Below are positions 8,426-17,856 of a stretch of DNA of 64,000 nt, piece after piece. The translations under genes were made by a program, and so were the position numbers. The DNA is taken from contig NZ_PZZM01000001.1 in assembly GCF_003046175.1 (NCBI RefSeq), positions 1,683,001-1,747,000 of the forward strand, given 5' to 3'. Each line of letters begins with the position of its first letter. Within the stretch, counting starts at the first letter, position 1. This DNA comes from Bosea sp. 124. GTDB lineage: Bacteria > Pseudomonadota > Alphaproteobacteria > Rhizobiales > Beijerinckiaceae. The notes beneath the pieces are model-generated. The model was given only the letters and a program-made list of their open reading frames with translations, made no database searches and had not been told where the DNA came from.

Positions 8426-10231
8426 TCAGTCGTCCATCTTCAGCGCGGCAATGAACGCTTCCTGCGGGATCTCGACCCGGCCGAACTGCCGCATCTTCTT
8501 CTTGCCTTCCTTCTGCTTGTCCAGGAGCTTGCGCTTGCGCGAGGCGTCGCCGCCATAGCACTTAGCGGTCACGTCCTTGCGCAGCGCCCGAATGGTCTCG
8601 CGGGCGATGATCTTGCCGCCGATCGCCGCTTGCACCGGGATCTGGAACATGTGCGGCGGGATCAGGTCCTTGAGCTTCTCGCACATGGCACGGCCGCGGG
8701 CATCGGCGCGAGAGCGGTGGACCAGCATGGACAAGGCATCGACCGGCTCGGCGTTGACCAGGATCGACATGCGCACGAGGTCGCCCTCGCGATAATCGGT
8801 GATGGCGTAGTCGAAGGAAGCGTAGCCCTTGGAGATCGATTTCAGCCGATCGTAGAAATCGAACACCACCTCGTTCAGCGGCAGGTCGTAGACCACCTTG
8901 GCGCGCGATCCGACATAGGACAGGTCGGTCTGGACGCCGCGACGGTCCTGACAGAGCTTCAACACCGAGCCGAGATATTCGTCGGGGGTGAAGATCGTCG
9001 CCTTGATCCACGGCTCCTCGATCGTCTCAATCTTCATGACGTCGGGCATGTCGGCCGGGTTGTGCAATTCCAGCACCGTGCCGTCGCGCAGATTGAGGTG
9101 ATAGACGACCGAGGGTGCGGTCGAGATCAGGTTGAGGTTGAACTCGCGTTCCAGCCGCTCCTGGATGATCTCCAGATGCAGCAGCCCGAGGAAGCCGCAG
9201 CGGAAGCCGAAGCCGAGCGCAGCCGACGTCTCCATCTCATAGGAGAAGCTGGCATCGTTCAGGCGAAGCCGGCTCATTGCGGCGCGCAGCACTTCGAAAT
9301 CGGCGGCATCGACCGGGAAGATGCCGCAGAACACCACCGGCTGGACCGGCTTGAAGCCCGGCAAAGCCTGCGGCGTCTGGCGCTTCTCGTCGGTGATGGT
9401 GTCGCCCACCGCCGTATCGGCGACCTCCTTGATCGAGGCCGTGAAGAACCCGACCTCGCCCGGCCCCAGTTCCTTGACCTCGGTCATCTTCGGCTTGAAC
9501 ACGCCGACGCGGTCGACGCCATAGGCGGCGTTGGCCCGCATCATGCGGATGGTCATGCCCTTCTTCAGCGTGCCGTCGATGACGCGCACGAGAACGACGA
9601 CGCCGAGATAGGCGTCATACCAGCTATCGACGAGCAGGCACTTCAGCGGGGCCTCGAGGTCTCCTTTCGGCGCCGGCAGCTTCTGGACGATCGCCTCGAG
9701 CACGCCCTCGATGTTGATGCCGGTCTTGGCCGAGATCGGCACGGCCTCCGAAGCGTCGAGGCCGATCACGTCCTCGATCTGCTGCTTGATGCGCTCGGGC
9801 TCGGCTGCGGGCAGATCGATCTTGTTGAGGACGGTGACGATCTCGTGGCCGGCATCGAGCGCCTGGTAGACGTTCGCCAAGGTCTGCGCCTCGACGCCCT
9901 GCGAGGCGTCGACGACCAGAAGCGAGCCTTCGCAAGCCGCCAGCGAACGCGAGACCTCATAGGCGAAGTCGACATGGCCGGGCGTGTCCATCAGGTTCAG
10001 GATGTAATCCTTACCGTCCTGGGCGCGGTAATCGAGCCGGACGGTCTGGGCCTTGATGGTGATGCCGCGCTCCTTCTCGATATCCATCGAGTCGAGCATC
10101 TGCTCGCTCATGTCGCGCGCCGCCACCGTGCCGGTGGTCTGGATCAGCCGGTCGGCCAGCGTCGACTTGCCGTGGTCGATATGCGCCACGATCGAGAAAT
10201 TGCGGATGTTGTCGAAGGTCTTCGTGCTCAT
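8426..10231 (-). CDS. lepA: Elongation factor 4 (LepA), ribosomal back-translocase GTPase
   Basis: A translational GTPase of 601 residues, the normal LepA length, that acts on stalled or mis-translocated ribosomes. The G1 loop is AHIDHGKST (residues 16-24), then [10 protein letters not shown] (G2), DTPGHVDF (G3) and NKIDLPAA (G4). The EF4-specific C-terminal domain ends with [22 protein letters not shown], the diagnostic signature. ATG 10231 gives the canonical N-terminus [12 protein letters not shown]. It is transcribed away from an XRE-cupin regulator. Confidence 0.98.
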   Translation of the reverse strand: MSTKTFDNIRNFSIVAHIDHGKSTLADRLIQTTGTVAARDMSEQMLDSMDIEKERGITIKAQTVRLDYRAQDGKDYILNLMDTPGHVDFAYEVSRSLAACEGSLLVVDASQGVEAQTLANVYQALDAGHEIVTVLNKIDLPAAEPERIKQQIEDVIGLDASEAVPISAKTGINIEGVLEAIVQKLPAPKGDLEAPLKCLLVDSWYDAYLGVVVLVRVIDGTLKKGMTIRMMRANAAYGVDRVGVFKPKMTEVKELGPGEVGFFTASIKEVADTAVGDTITDEKRQTPQALPGFKPVQPVVFCGIFPVDAADFEVLRAAMSRLRLNDASFSYEMETSAALGFGFRCGFLGLLHLEIIQERLEREFNLNLISTAPSVVYHLNLRDGTVLELHNPADMPDVMKIETIEEPWIKATIFTPDEYLGSVLKLCQDRRGVQTDLSYVGSRAKVVYDLPLNEVVFDFYDRLKSISKGYASFDYAITDYREGDLVRMSILVNAEPVDALSMLVHRSRADARGRAMCEKLKDLIPPHMFQIPVQAAIGGKIIARETIRALRKDVTAKCYGGDASRKRKLLDKQKEGKKKMRQFGRVEIPQEAFIAALKMDD

Positions 10232-10389
10232 GGCGCGGGAATAGCAGCGATGCCGCATTGCGCCAAGCGTTTGCGCAGGCACCGCGTCATTGCGGGCGCA
10301 ATGAAACAATCCAGATGCGGCGGCGCTCGACACGCTGCTGGATCGCGCCGTCGCTCCACCCCCTCGCAAGGGCGGCAAAGCCCAAATCA

Positions 10390-10428
10390 TCGCTTGCTTT
10401 TCCAATATCATGGAATAAATCTCATTTT
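10390..10428 (+). promoter_or_regulatory. AT-rich upstream region with inverted repeats before the XRE-cupin gene
   Basis: In an otherwise GC-rich window this stretch is AT-rich. It carries TTCCA-N6-TGGAA (10400-10415) and, just after, ATAAA-TCTCAT-TTTAT. Both could be operator half-sites for the regulator encoded immediately downstream. Autoregulation is inference; the arms are only five bases. Confidence 0.4.
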
Positions 10429-11025
10429 ATGGATATGGATGCCGATATTGACCTCGACCGCCGGCTGGGCACCCGGCTGAAGGCCACGCGCCAGGGCCTC
10501 GGCTGGACGCTCGACACGCTGGCCGAGCGCACCGGGGTCAGCCGCGCGATGATCTCGCGGGTCGAGCGCGGCGAATCGAGCCCAACGGCAGCGCTGCTCG
10601 ACCGACTCTGCGCCGGACTCGGCATCGTGCTGTCTGCCCTCTTTCGCGAGGACCACGGCGCCGGCCCGCTCGCGCGCCGCGACCAGCAGCCGGTCTGGAC
10701 CGATCCGGCCAGCGGCTACCGGCGCCGCACCGTCTCGCCGGCCGGCACCGGCTCGCAGCTCGAGATCGTCGAAGTCGAGATGCCGGCCGGCGCGCGCGTC
10801 CTGCTGGATGCCCCACGCAGCGGCTTCCGGCTCGACCAGCAGCTCTGGCTGCTGGAAGGCGAGCTCGTGATCGCGGTTGGCGAGCGCGAGCATCGGCTTA
10901 TCGCCGGCGACTGCCTCGCCATGCTGCTGGACGGGCCGATCAGCTTTTGCAACCCCGGCGCCGGGACGGCACGCTATGCGGTCGTGCTTACCGCGGCCGA
11001 CCACTGGAACGGACGACGGACATGA
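10429..11025 (+). CDS. XRE-family transcriptional regulator with C-terminal cupin domain
   Basis: A regulator of 198 residues. The N-terminal helix-turn-helix (GTRLKATRQGLGWTLDTLAERTGVSRAMISRVERGESSP, about residues 12-50) is a standard XRE domain. The C-terminal half, from about residue 110, is a small cupin (LEIVEVEMPAGARV, then LWLLEGELVIAVGEREHRLIAGDCLAM) likely to bind a small ligand. ATG 10429 starts the recognisable protein; ribosome site weak. The stop overlaps the start of the acetyltransferase (ATGA), so the two are translationally coupled, a pairing common for this regulator class. It diverges from lepA. Confidence 0.93.
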   Translation: MDMDADIDLDRRLGTRLKATRQGLGWTLDTLAERTGVSRAMISRVERGESSPTAALLDRLCAGLGIVLSALFREDHGAGPLARRDQQPVWTDPASGYRRRTVSPAGTGSQLEIVEVEMPAGARVLLDAPRSGFRLDQQLWLLEGELVIAVGEREHRLIAGDCLAMLLDGPISFCNPGAGTARYAVVLTAADHWNGRRT

Positions 11026-11609
11026 CGCCAGCCGACGCGGTCACGATCAGCCAACTCGATGCGGAGGCGGCGCAGACGGCGATCCCGGCGCTGACCGACA
11101 TCCTCGCCGATGCCGTCGAGGGCGGCGCTTCGGTCGGCTTCATGGCAGGCGCGGCGATGGCGGATTATGAACGCTTCTGGCAGGGCGTCGCCACCGAGGT
11201 CGCGGCCGGGCGCACCATCCTCTTCGTCGCCACGCTTGGCGGGCGTATCGTCGGCACGACGCAGCTCCAGCTCATCGGCAAGCCAAACCAGCCGCATCGC
11301 GCCGAGATCGCGAAAATGCTGGTGCATTCGGGCGCGCGCCGCCGCGGCATCGCCGAGCGGCTCCTGGGTGCCGCCGAGGCCGAGGCGAAGCGGCGCGGCC
11401 GCGACCTGCTGGTGCTCGACACCGACGGGGCGAGTGCCGCGCACGCGCTCTACAGCAAGCTGGGCTGGATCGAGGTCGGTACCATTCCACGCTACGCCCT
11501 GATGCCGGACGGGCGCGACTGCGACGCGACCTTCTTCTACAAGAGCCTGCTTCTACAAGAGCCTGGCCCGAGAGCCGTTCAGGCTTCCGACGCCGCCTGG
11601 CGGAAATAG
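11022..11609 (+). CDS. GNAT-family N-acetyltransferase
   Basis: An acetyl-CoA-dependent acyltransferase of 195 residues. The acetyl-CoA loop is IAKMLVHSGARRRGIAERLL, followed by RGRDLLVLDTDGASAAHALYSKLGWIEVGTIPRYAL. The expected family end is about at FFYKSL. Here a perfect 16-base tandem duplication (11534-11549 and 11550-11565, CTTCTACAAGAGCCTG) changes the frame, and the last residues (LLQEPGPRAVQASDAAWRK) look unrelated to the family. The tail overlaps the convergent DUF3297 gene by 31 bases. It is coupled to the upstream XRE-cupin regulator through an ATGA overlap. Substrate unknown. Confidence 0.9.
   Translation: MTPADAVTISQLDAEAAQTAIPALTDILADAVEGGASVGFMAGAAMADYERFWQGVATEVAAGRTILFVATLGGRIVGTTQLQLIGKPNQPHRAEIAKMLVHSGARRRGIAERLLGAAEAEAKRRGRDLLVLDTDGASAAHALYSKLGWIEVGTIPRYALMPDGRDCDATFFYKSLLLQEPGPRAVQASDAAWRK
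11534..11565. repeat. Perfect 16-base tandem duplication inside the acetyltransferase gene
   Basis: CTTCTACAAGAGCCTG occurs twice head to tail. As 16 is not a multiple of three, it shifts the reading frame of the last codons. Confidence 0.95.
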
Positions 11610-11830
11610 GGCTCGACGTCGCCCTTTAGCTTCACCGTCATCGGATTGCCGAATCGGTCCTTGGCATTGCCGGCGGTCAGACGTACCCAGCCCTCGCTGA
11701 CGCAGTATTCCTCGACATTGGTCTTGTCGACGCCCTTGAACCGCACGCCGATGTCCCGCGCGAGCAGTTCCTCGTTGTAGAACGGGCTGTTCGGATTGGA
11801 CGAGAGGCGATCGGGGAGCGTGTCAGTCAT
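11579..11830 (-). CDS. DUF3297 family protein
   Basis: A small cytoplasmic protein of 83 residues with the hallmark segment TNVEEYCVSEGWVRLTAGNAKDR and an N-terminus LPDRLSSNPNSPFYNEELL, both matching DUF3297. Function unknown. It overlaps the end of the convergent acetyltransferase gene by 31 bases. It reads in the same direction as the ankyrin gene but is separated from it by 94 bases. Confidence 0.92.
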   Translation of the reverse strand: MTDTLPDRLSSNPNSPFYNEELLARDIGVRFKGVDKTNVEEYCVSEGWVRLTAGNAKDRFGNPMTVKLKGDVEPYFRQAASEA

Positions 11831-11924
11831 CGGAAAAAGCCTTGCGTGCGGATTTCGGGCGGCGGCCAGGCCGCGTTGGCGGCAGAGGTAGCGCGATCCG
11901 GCAGCGATGCCAAATCCGCAGGGA

Positions 11925-12581
11925 TCAGCGGCCGCCGGCCTGCTCGATCAGGGCCGCCACCGCGCTCTGGCCTCTCTGGCGGGCATGGGCCAGCGGCGTC
12001 ACGCCATCCTTGTCCGCGAGACCGGGACTGGCACCGGCGTCGAGCACCAGCTTCGCAACCTGCTGATGGCGCGGGCCGCCATCGCCGAGGATCACGATCT
12101 CCAGAAGGCAGGTCCAGCCGAGATCATTGACGTGATCGACATCGATGCCGCTGGTCAGAAGCAGTTTCACGGCCTCGACATGGGCGCGCTCGCAGGCCGG
12201 GATCAGGGCGTTGCCGCCATAGCGATTGCGGATCGTCAGATCGGGCTTGCGTGGCAGCATCGCGGTGATGATCTCGGCTCGTCCCGATGCCCCCGCCAGG
12301 AGCCAGGGCGTGTCGCGATTGGCCGCCTGCGTGTTCGGGCTCGCGCCGGCATCGAGCAGCGTGCGGGCGACGGCGACATGATTTCCGGCGACGGCCAACA
12401 GAAGGGCGGAGCGTCCCTGCGAATCCTGTGTTTCGAGAGCGGCCCCTGCCGCAACGAGACGGGTCACCTCGGCGGCTCGCCCGGCGGCGGCGGCATCGAT
12501 CAGGCTGGAACTTGAATCAGCAGCGCTCGTCATCAGCATCAAACCCAATACGCCTGCGAGCATGGCGCCCGACCTGCTCAC
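11925..12581 (-). CDS. Secreted or periplasmic ankyrin-repeat protein
   Basis: A protein of 218 residues with a signal-like N-terminus ([20 protein letters not shown]) and about five ankyrin repeats from residue 25 on (for example [30 protein letters not shown]). Ankyrin arrays bind other proteins; no partner is evident. Its ATG overlaps the hrcA stop (ATGA), so it is translated from the same message as the heat-shock repressor. That coupling is unusual, since grpE is the common partner. Confidence 0.9.
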   Translation of the reverse strand: MSRSGAMLAGVLGLMLMTSAADSSSSLIDAAAAGRAAEVTRLVAAGAALETQDSQGRSALLLAVAGNHVAVARTLLDAGASPNTQAANRDTPWLLAGASGRAEIITAMLPRKPDLTIRNRYGGNALIPACERAHVEAVKLLLTSGIDVDHVNDLGWTCLLEIVILGDGGPRHQQVAKLVLDAGASPGLADKDGVTPLAHARQRGQSAVAALIEQAGGR

Positions 12582-13663
12582 CAGCCACCATCCAGCAACC
12601 GCCCGACCACCTTCGCCGTGTAATCCACCATCGGCACGATCCGGGCATAGTTCAGCCGCGTCGGGCCGATGATGCCGACGACGCCGACGATGCGCTGCTC
12701 CGCATCGCGGAAGGGCGCGGCCACCATCGAGGAGCCCGACATCGAGAACAGCTTGTTCTCCGAGCCGATGAAGATGCGAACGCCGTCGCCGGCCTCGGCG
12801 CGCGACAACAGGTCGATGACGTCGGTCTGGGTCTCCAGGTCGCCGAAGAGCAGGCGGATGCGCTCGAGATCCTCCTGTGCCTTCAGGTCTTCCAGCAGAT
12901 TGGCCTGGCCGCGCACGATCAGATGGCGGTCGGAACTCGGCCCCGACGAGGTGGCGATGCCGCTCTCCACCAGTCGCGCCGTCAGCGCATCGAGTTCGCT
13001 CTCCATCTGGGTGCGATACTCCGCGATCTCGCGGCGCAGCTCGCCCAGCGTCTTGCCCATGATCCGGGCATTGAGGAAATTCGCAGCCTCGGTCAGCGCC
13101 GAGGCCGGCAGGCCAGTCGGCAGGGCAAGCAACCGATTCTCGACCGTGCCGTCATCGGCGACCAGCACGACGAGCGCCCGCGTCGGGTCGAGCCGGACGA
13201 ATTCGATGTGCTTGAGCCGCGCATTCGCCTTGGTGGTGACGACGACACCGGCGCCGCGCGAGAGGCCAGACAGCAGCGCCGAGGCCTCGGTCAGCGTGCC
13301 ATCGAGCGTGCGGCCGGTTGCGGCCGCCTTCATCTGCGCCTCGATGCGCGTGCGCTCGTCGGAGGTCAGATTGCCGACTTCCATCATCGCATCGACGAAG
13401 AAGCGCAGGCCTCTTTCGGTTGGAAGGCGCCCAGCCGAGGTGTGCGGGGCGTAGATCAGCCCGGCCAGCTCGAGATCGGTCATGACGTTGCGCACCGTCG
13501 CCGGCGACAGCGCCATGGGCAGCAGGCGGGCGATGTTGCGCGAGCCGACGGGTTCACCCGTCATCATGTAGCCGTCGACGATCTGGCGGAAAATCTCGCG
13601 CGAACGCTGGTCCGTCTCGATCAACCCGCTCGGGGATTCGGGACGCGGCGTATGGGCGCTCAT
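12578..13663 (-). CDS. hrcA: Heat-inducible transcription repressor HrcA
   Basis: A repressor of 361 residues that binds CIRCE operators of chaperone genes. The N-terminal winged helix shows [25 protein letters not shown] and [41 protein letters not shown], the HrcA signature. The C-terminal [20 protein letters not shown] and [22 protein letters not shown] are also diagnostic. I see no CIRCE repeat (TTAGCACTC-N9-GAGTGCTAA) in front of hrcA or dnaK; its targets, probably groESL, lie outside. It diverges from rph. Confidence 0.97.
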   Translation of the reverse strand: MSAHTPRPESPSGLIETDQRSREIFRQIVDGYMMTGEPVGSRNIARLLPMALSPATVRNVMTDLELAGLIYAPHTSAGRLPTERGLRFFVDAMMEVGNLTSDERTRIEAQMKAAATGRTLDGTLTEASALLSGLSRGAGVVVTTKANARLKHIEFVRLDPTRALVVLVADDGTVENRLLALPTGLPASALTEAANFLNARIMGKTLGELRREIAEYRTQMESELDALTARLVESGIATSSGPSSDRHLIVRGQANLLEDLKAQEDLERIRLLFGDLETQTDVIDLLSRAEAGDGVRIFIGSENKLFSMSGSSMVAAPFRDAEQRIVGVVGIIGPTRLNYARIVPMVDYTAKVVGRLLDGGW

Positions 13664-13811
13664 TTCGGACGAAAAAGCAGGTTCGACATCGGGTTATTGT
13701 CCGCTTTGCCCCGCGCGGGATCAAGCGAAAACGGCGCTCGGCCGGCTCAACCTTGCCCCGTCCCGGCCAACCGCCTACAAGCCGCCAACCCAGAACAATC
13801 AGGATCTTCCC

Positions 13812-14528
13812 ATGCGACCCTCCAAACGCGCCGCAGACGAAATGCGCAAGGTGACGCTCGAACGCGGCGTCGTGCGCTATGCGGAAGGCTCCTGCATGGT
13901 GACCTTCGGCGAAACCCGGGTGCTCTGCGCCGCGACTGTCGAGGAAAAGGGCCCGCCCTGGCTGCGCGGCACCGGCAAGGGCTGGGTTACCGCCGAATAC
14001 GCGATGCTGCCGCGCGCCACGCATGAGCGCAACCGCCGCGAGGTCACCTCGGGCAAGCCGTCCGGCCGCACGCAGGAGATCCAGCGCCTAGTCGGACGGT
14101 CGCTTCGCGCCGTCGTCGACCTGACCGCGATCGGCGAGCGCCAGATCGTCGTCGACTGCGACGTGCTGCAGGCCGATGGCGGCACCCGCACGGCCTCTAT
14201 CACGGGTGCCTGGGTGGCGCTGCACGACGCTCTGAAATGGATGGAGGGCCGCTCCATGCTCAAGGGATCGAACCCGCTGAAGGACCATGTCGCTGCGATC
14301 TCCTGCGGCATCGTCGCCGGCAATCCGGTGCTCGACCTCGATTATATCGAGGATTCCGGCGCGCAGACCGATGCGAATTTCGTCATCACCGGCTCGGGCG
14401 GCCTCGTCGAGGTGCAGGGCACGGCCGAGGGAGCGCCCTTCTCCGAGGAGGAACTGATGGCGCTGCTCAAGCTCGCCAAGGGCGGAGTGGGCAAACTCGT
14501 CACATTGCAGAAGGCGGCGGTGGCCTGA
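13812..14528 (+). CDS. rph: Ribonuclease PH
   Basis: A phosphate-dependent 3'-5' exoribonuclease of 238 residues that trims tRNA 3' ends. Motifs include [20 protein letters not shown] at the start, [23 protein letters not shown], the phosphate-binding [16 protein letters not shown], and the C-terminal [16 protein letters not shown]. Length and ends are normal. It is the first gene of a tight cluster: rdgB starts one base after its stop and hemW overlaps rdgB, so the three are probably one transcript. The hrcA-rph divergent arrangement is common in this group. Confidence 0.98.
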   Translation: MRPSKRAADEMRKVTLERGVVRYAEGSCMVTFGETRVLCAATVEEKGPPWLRGTGKGWVTAEYAMLPRATHERNRREVTSGKPSGRTQEIQRLVGRSLRAVVDLTAIGERQIVVDCDVLQADGGTRTASITGAWVALHDALKWMEGRSMLKGSNPLKDHVAAISCGIVAGNPVLDLDYIEDSGAQTDANFVITGSGGLVEVQGTAEGAPFSEEELMALLKLAKGGVGKLVTLQKAAVA

Positions 14529-14529
14529 G

Positions 14530-15165
14530 ATGAGCGGGCACCGCCTCCTCACCGGCAAGGTCGTTCTCGCGACCCACAACAAGGGCAAGCTCGTCGAGAT
14601 GCGCGAGCTGATGGCCCCTTACGGGATCGAGCTGGTCTCGGCCGGCGAACTCGGCCTGCCCGAGCCGGACGAGACCGGCTACATGTTCTCCGAGAACGCC
14701 GCGATCAAGGCCGTGGCGGCGACTGAGGCCAGCGGCCTGCCGGCGCTGTCGGACGATTCCGGCCTCTGCATCGATGCGCTCGACGGGTCGCCCGGCCTGT
14801 TCTCGGCCAACTGGGCCGGGCCCGGCAAGGATTTCAAACCGGCGATGGCGCGGGTCCTCGCTGAAATGGCCAAGCGTGACGCGACCTCCCCCGAGCAGCG
14901 GCGGGCACATTTCGTCTCGGCGCTGGTGATTGCCTGGCCGGACGGACATCAGGAGCTGTTCGAGGGCAGAGTCCACGGGCGGATCGTCGATCAGCCGCGT
15001 GGCACGGGCGGCTTCGGCTACAACCCGATCTTCCAGCCGGACGGCCATGACCAGACCTTCGCGGAGATGAGCACGACCATCAAGAGCGGTGCGGCCGAGG
15101 CCCTGTCGCACCGGGCGCGGGCCTTCACGCTGCTGGCCGCCGCCTGCCTGCGGAAGCCGCATTGA
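14530..15165 (+). CDS. rdgB: RdgB/HAM1 non-canonical purine NTP pyrophosphatase
   Basis: A house-cleaning enzyme of 211 residues that hydrolyses ITP, dITP and XTP to monophosphates. The substrate loop THNKGK lies at residues 15-20, then FSENAAIKA, SDDSGLCIDALDGSPG (metal site), and the C-terminal GTGGFGYNPIFQPDG and SHRARAF segments, all diagnostic. The stop overlaps the TTG start of hemW. Confidence 0.98.
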   Translation: MSGHRLLTGKVVLATHNKGKLVEMRELMAPYGIELVSAGELGLPEPDETGYMFSENAAIKAVAATEASGLPALSDDSGLCIDALDGSPGLFSANWAGPGKDFKPAMARVLAEMAKRDATSPEQRRAHFVSALVIAWPDGHQELFEGRVHGRIVDQPRGTGGFGYNPIFQPDGHDQTFAEMSTTIKSGAAEALSHRARAFTLLAAACLRKPH

Positions 15166-16358
15166 GCGGCGCGGCCGCCCTCGCCGAAGGCGCCATCCTG
15201 CATCCGACCTCGGATGCGGGCTTCGCGGTCTATGTGCATTGGCCCTTCTGCCTGGCCAAATGCCCCTATTGCGACTTCAACAGCCATGTCCGACTGCAGC
15301 CGCCCGACCAGGCACGCTATGTCGCGGCCTTCCGGCGCGAGCTCAGCCATCGCGCGCAGCTCGCGCCCGGCCGTACGGTATCCTCGATCTTCTTCGGCGG
15401 CGGCACGCCCTCGCTGATGGAGGGGCGGACGGTCGGCGCGATCCTCGATGCGATCGGCGAGTTCTGGGCTATCGATCCAAACTGCGAGGTCTCGCTGGAG
15501 GCCAATCCGACCAGCGTCGAGGCCGGGCGTTTCGCTGATTTTCGCGCTGCCGGCGTCAACCGCGTGTCGCTCGGTGTGCAGGCGCTGAACGACGCCGATC
15601 TCAAGGCGCTGGGGCGGATGCACTCGGCACAAGAGGCGCTGGACGCCGTCGCGATCGCGCGGAAATATTTCGAGCGCTACTCCTTCGACCTGATCTATGC
15701 CCGTTCGGTCGGGCAGACGCCTTCGCTGTGGCGGGCCGAACTCGAGCTGGCGATCAGCCACGCGGCCGAGCATCTCTCGCTCTACCAGCTCACCATCGAG
15801 CCCGACACGATGTTCGAGCGGCTGTTCAAGGCGGGCAAGCTCGCGATCCCCGATTACGAGGCGGGTGCGGTGCTCTACGAGATTACACAGGAGATCACGG
15901 CCAAGCACGGCCTGCCGGTCTACGAGATCTCGAACCATGCCAGGCCCGGCGCCGAATGCCGCCACAACCTGGTCTATTGGCGCTATGGCGAATATGCCGG
16001 CGTCGGTCCCGGCGCGCATGGCCGTCTCGTCACGGCGGAGGGACGGATGGCGCATTCGACCGAAAAGCGGCCCGAGACCTGGCTCGATCGGGTCGAGGCG
16101 GAAGGCCATGCGCTGGTCGAGGACGAGAGGCTCAATGCCGAGGCGCAGGGCGACGAATACCTGCTGATGGGTCTTCGCCTGGTCGAGGGGATCGATCCGG
16201 CCGTGTTCAAGGCCCTGTCCGGACGGGCGCTCAGCGAACCCCGCGTCGCGAGCCTGATCCTGGACAGGCTGCTGACCCGCAAGCCCGGCGGCAAACTCGC
16301 CTGCACGCCCGACGGCGCGCTGGTACTGGATGCGGTCGTGGCGGATCTCGCGGCCTGA
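15162..16358 (+). CDS. hemW: HemW-type radical SAM protein (heme chaperone)
   Basis: A radical SAM protein of 398 residues related to HemN but of the HemW class, which handles heme rather than oxidising coproporphyrinogen. The cluster motif is CLAKCPYC with the following CDFNSH. Next come FFGGGTPSLM, SLEANPTSVE, RVSLGVQALND and the HemW_C-like end. The proposed start is TTG 15162, overlapping the rdgB stop (TTGA); this gives the usual N-terminus, but a later start cannot be excluded. Third gene of rph-rdgB-hemW. Confidence 0.94.
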   Translation: MSGAAALAEGAILHPTSDAGFAVYVHWPFCLAKCPYCDFNSHVRLQPPDQARYVAAFRRELSHRAQLAPGRTVSSIFFGGGTPSLMEGRTVGAILDAIGEFWAIDPNCEVSLEANPTSVEAGRFADFRAAGVNRVSLGVQALNDADLKALGRMHSAQEALDAVAIARKYFERYSFDLIYARSVGQTPSLWRAELELAISHAAEHLSLYQLTIEPDTMFERLFKAGKLAIPDYEAGAVLYEITQEITAKHGLPVYEISNHARPGAECRHNLVYWRYGEYAGVGPGAHGRLVTAEGRMAHSTEKRPETWLDRVEAEGHALVEDERLNAEAQGDEYLLMGLRLVEGIDPAVFKALSGRALSEPRVASLILDRLLTRKPGGKLACTPDGALVLDAVVADLAA

Positions 16359-16365
16359 GGCGCAG

Positions 16366-16458
16366 CGTCATGCTCGAGCTTGACCCGAGCATCTCGTGAG
16401 AGTGCCTTATTCAGCGCGAGATTCTCGGGTCTGCGCTCCGCTCCGCCCGAGAATGACG
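16366..16458. repeat. Composite palindromic intergenic element, copy 3
   Basis: A 93-base element with CGTCAT and ATGACG ends. It holds two hairpins: ATGCTCG/CGAGCAT at the left and ATTCTCGGG/CCCGAGAAT at the right. It fills the gap between convergent hemW and the LpoA-like gene and probably also acts as a transcription stop. Confidence 0.75.
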
Positions 16459-16465
16459 GCTGCGG

Positions 16466-17716
16466 TCACTGCGTGCGCGGGCCCAAATCCCGCGGCGCGG
16501 CATTGACCGTGACGATCTGGCCGTTGCGCAGTTCGAGCACGGCGAGGCCGCGGTCGATCTGGCCATCGGGACGGAAGCGGAAGACGCCGTCGGCGCCGGC
16601 GAAGCCCGACGCATTGGTCAGGACCTGCTCCGAGAAGCGCTGCGAGCCTTGCGTGCGGGCCAGCGCCGCCGACAGCGAGACGGCGTCGTAGGCGAGTGTC
16701 GCCGTGCGCGTCGGCGCGCTGTTGAAGCGCGCCTGATAGCGACCGGCGAAGGCGTTGAAGCCGGCGGTGTCGGGCGAGGCAAACCAGCCGCCCTGGATCG
16801 CCGGCACACGCGCGACATTGGCGTCGTTCCAGACGCCGGTGCCGAGCGGCTTGACCTTGGTCGGATCATAACCCGCCTGCTGCAGCGCGGCGCCAAGCGC
16901 CGGCATCGCATCGGCGGCAGCGGGCACGAAGAGCGCGTCGGCCTGCTGGAGGGCCGGCGTCAGCCGCGTCGCGGCGGCGCGCATCGAATTCTGGTCCGGG
17001 GAGAAGCGCTCGATTACGACGACGCGGCCACCGCGCGCGGCCACCGCCTGCTGGAAGGCGGCCTCGACGACCTTGCCATAAGCGGTGTCCGGGACCATCG
17101 CGGCGAAGGATTTGCGGCCCTGCTGCGAGGCATAGGCGATGACGCGGTTGACGTCGTTCTCCGGCGGGAAGGACAAAAGATAGACACCGCGCCCGGCGAC
17201 ATTTGTGTCGCTGGAGAAGGCGATGACCGGGCGGTTCGCGCCGCGCGCCACCTGCCCTGCTGCCTGGACGGAGGGCGCGAAGAGCGGGCCGATGATCAGT
17301 TCGGCGCCCTCGCGCAGGGCTTCCTGCGCTGCCGCCTGCGCGCCCTCGGGCGTGCCGCGATCATCCTTGACCAGCAGAGTCAGGTCGGCATTGGGGAATT
17401 CCGCCAAGGCCATCTCGGCGGCGTTGCGGAGCGAATTGCCGACGACGGCGCCCTGGCCTTCGGCGGTCAGCGGCAGGATCAGCCCGACCTTGACCTTTCC
17501 GGTGCCGATGGTCTGCCCGGTGCTCTGGCCCGGCTGCGCTTGAGTCGAGGCGCTGTCGAAACCCGGCAAGCCACCGGGACCGCCGCTGCAGGCCGCGAGC
17601 GCCAGGCAAGCGAGCGCAACCAGCGAAGGTGCGCTTCGCCGAAGAACCGGTTCCAGGAGCCGATGACGCAACACGGGCGATCTCCAGATCTTGTGCCGGA
17701 AAGGCGAGCCGCCCAT
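16466..17716 (-). CDS. LpoA-like penicillin-binding protein activator, periplasmic-binding lipoprotein
   Basis: A lipoprotein of 416 residues with a lipobox LALAACSGG near residue 43 and a type I periplasmic-binding fold (KVKVGLILPLTAEGQGAVVGNSLRNAAEMALAEF, ELIIGPLFAPSVQAAGQVA, PVIAFSSDTNVAGRGVYLLSF). This fold is shared with branched-chain amino acid receptors, but the lipobox and the position beside rsmI-yraN match the LpoA family that activates peptidoglycan synthases in the outer membrane. It diverges from rsmI. The regulatory target in alphaproteobacteria is inference. Confidence 0.88.
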   Translation of the reverse strand: MGGSPFRHKIWRSPVLRHRLLEPVLRRSAPSLVALACLALAACSGGPGGLPGFDSASTQAQPGQSTGQTIGTGKVKVGLILPLTAEGQGAVVGNSLRNAAEMALAEFPNADLTLLVKDDRGTPEGAQAAAQEALREGAELIIGPLFAPSVQAAGQVARGANRPVIAFSSDTNVAGRGVYLLSFPPENDVNRVIAYASQQGRKSFAAMVPDTAYGKVVEAAFQQAVAARGGRVVVIERFSPDQNSMRAAATRLTPALQQADALFVPAAADAMPALGAALQQAGYDPTKVKPLGTGVWNDANVARVPAIQGGWFASPDTAGFNAFAGRYQARFNSAPTRTATLAYDAVSLSAALARTQGSQRFSEQVLTNASGFAGADGVFRFRPDGQIDRGLAVLELRNGQIVTVNAAPRDLGPRTQ

Positions 17717-17856
17717 CCGGCGGTGCAGTTCCCCGACCGTGGGACTCTCCTGCCAGTGCGGCAGGGTATTTTCAAGTTGTTAACTCTGTGTTGCGCTCGC
17801 CAGAACAGCCGACAGGCCGATGGCGCGGGCGGAGCGCTTGTGGCAGGTTCGCGCCG

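Noticed and set aside
8396..10480. 694-codon open frame opposite lepA
   Set aside because: Fully antisense to a clear LepA with all GTPase motifs; translation is His/Arg/Asp-rich shadow.
12578..13811. CIRCE operator expected near hrcA
   Set aside because: No TTAGCACTC-N9-GAGTGCTAA-like repeat could be found here or before dnaK.
12287..14026. 579-codon open frame opposite the ankyrin and hrcA genes
   Set aside because: Shadow of hrcA; no domain pattern.
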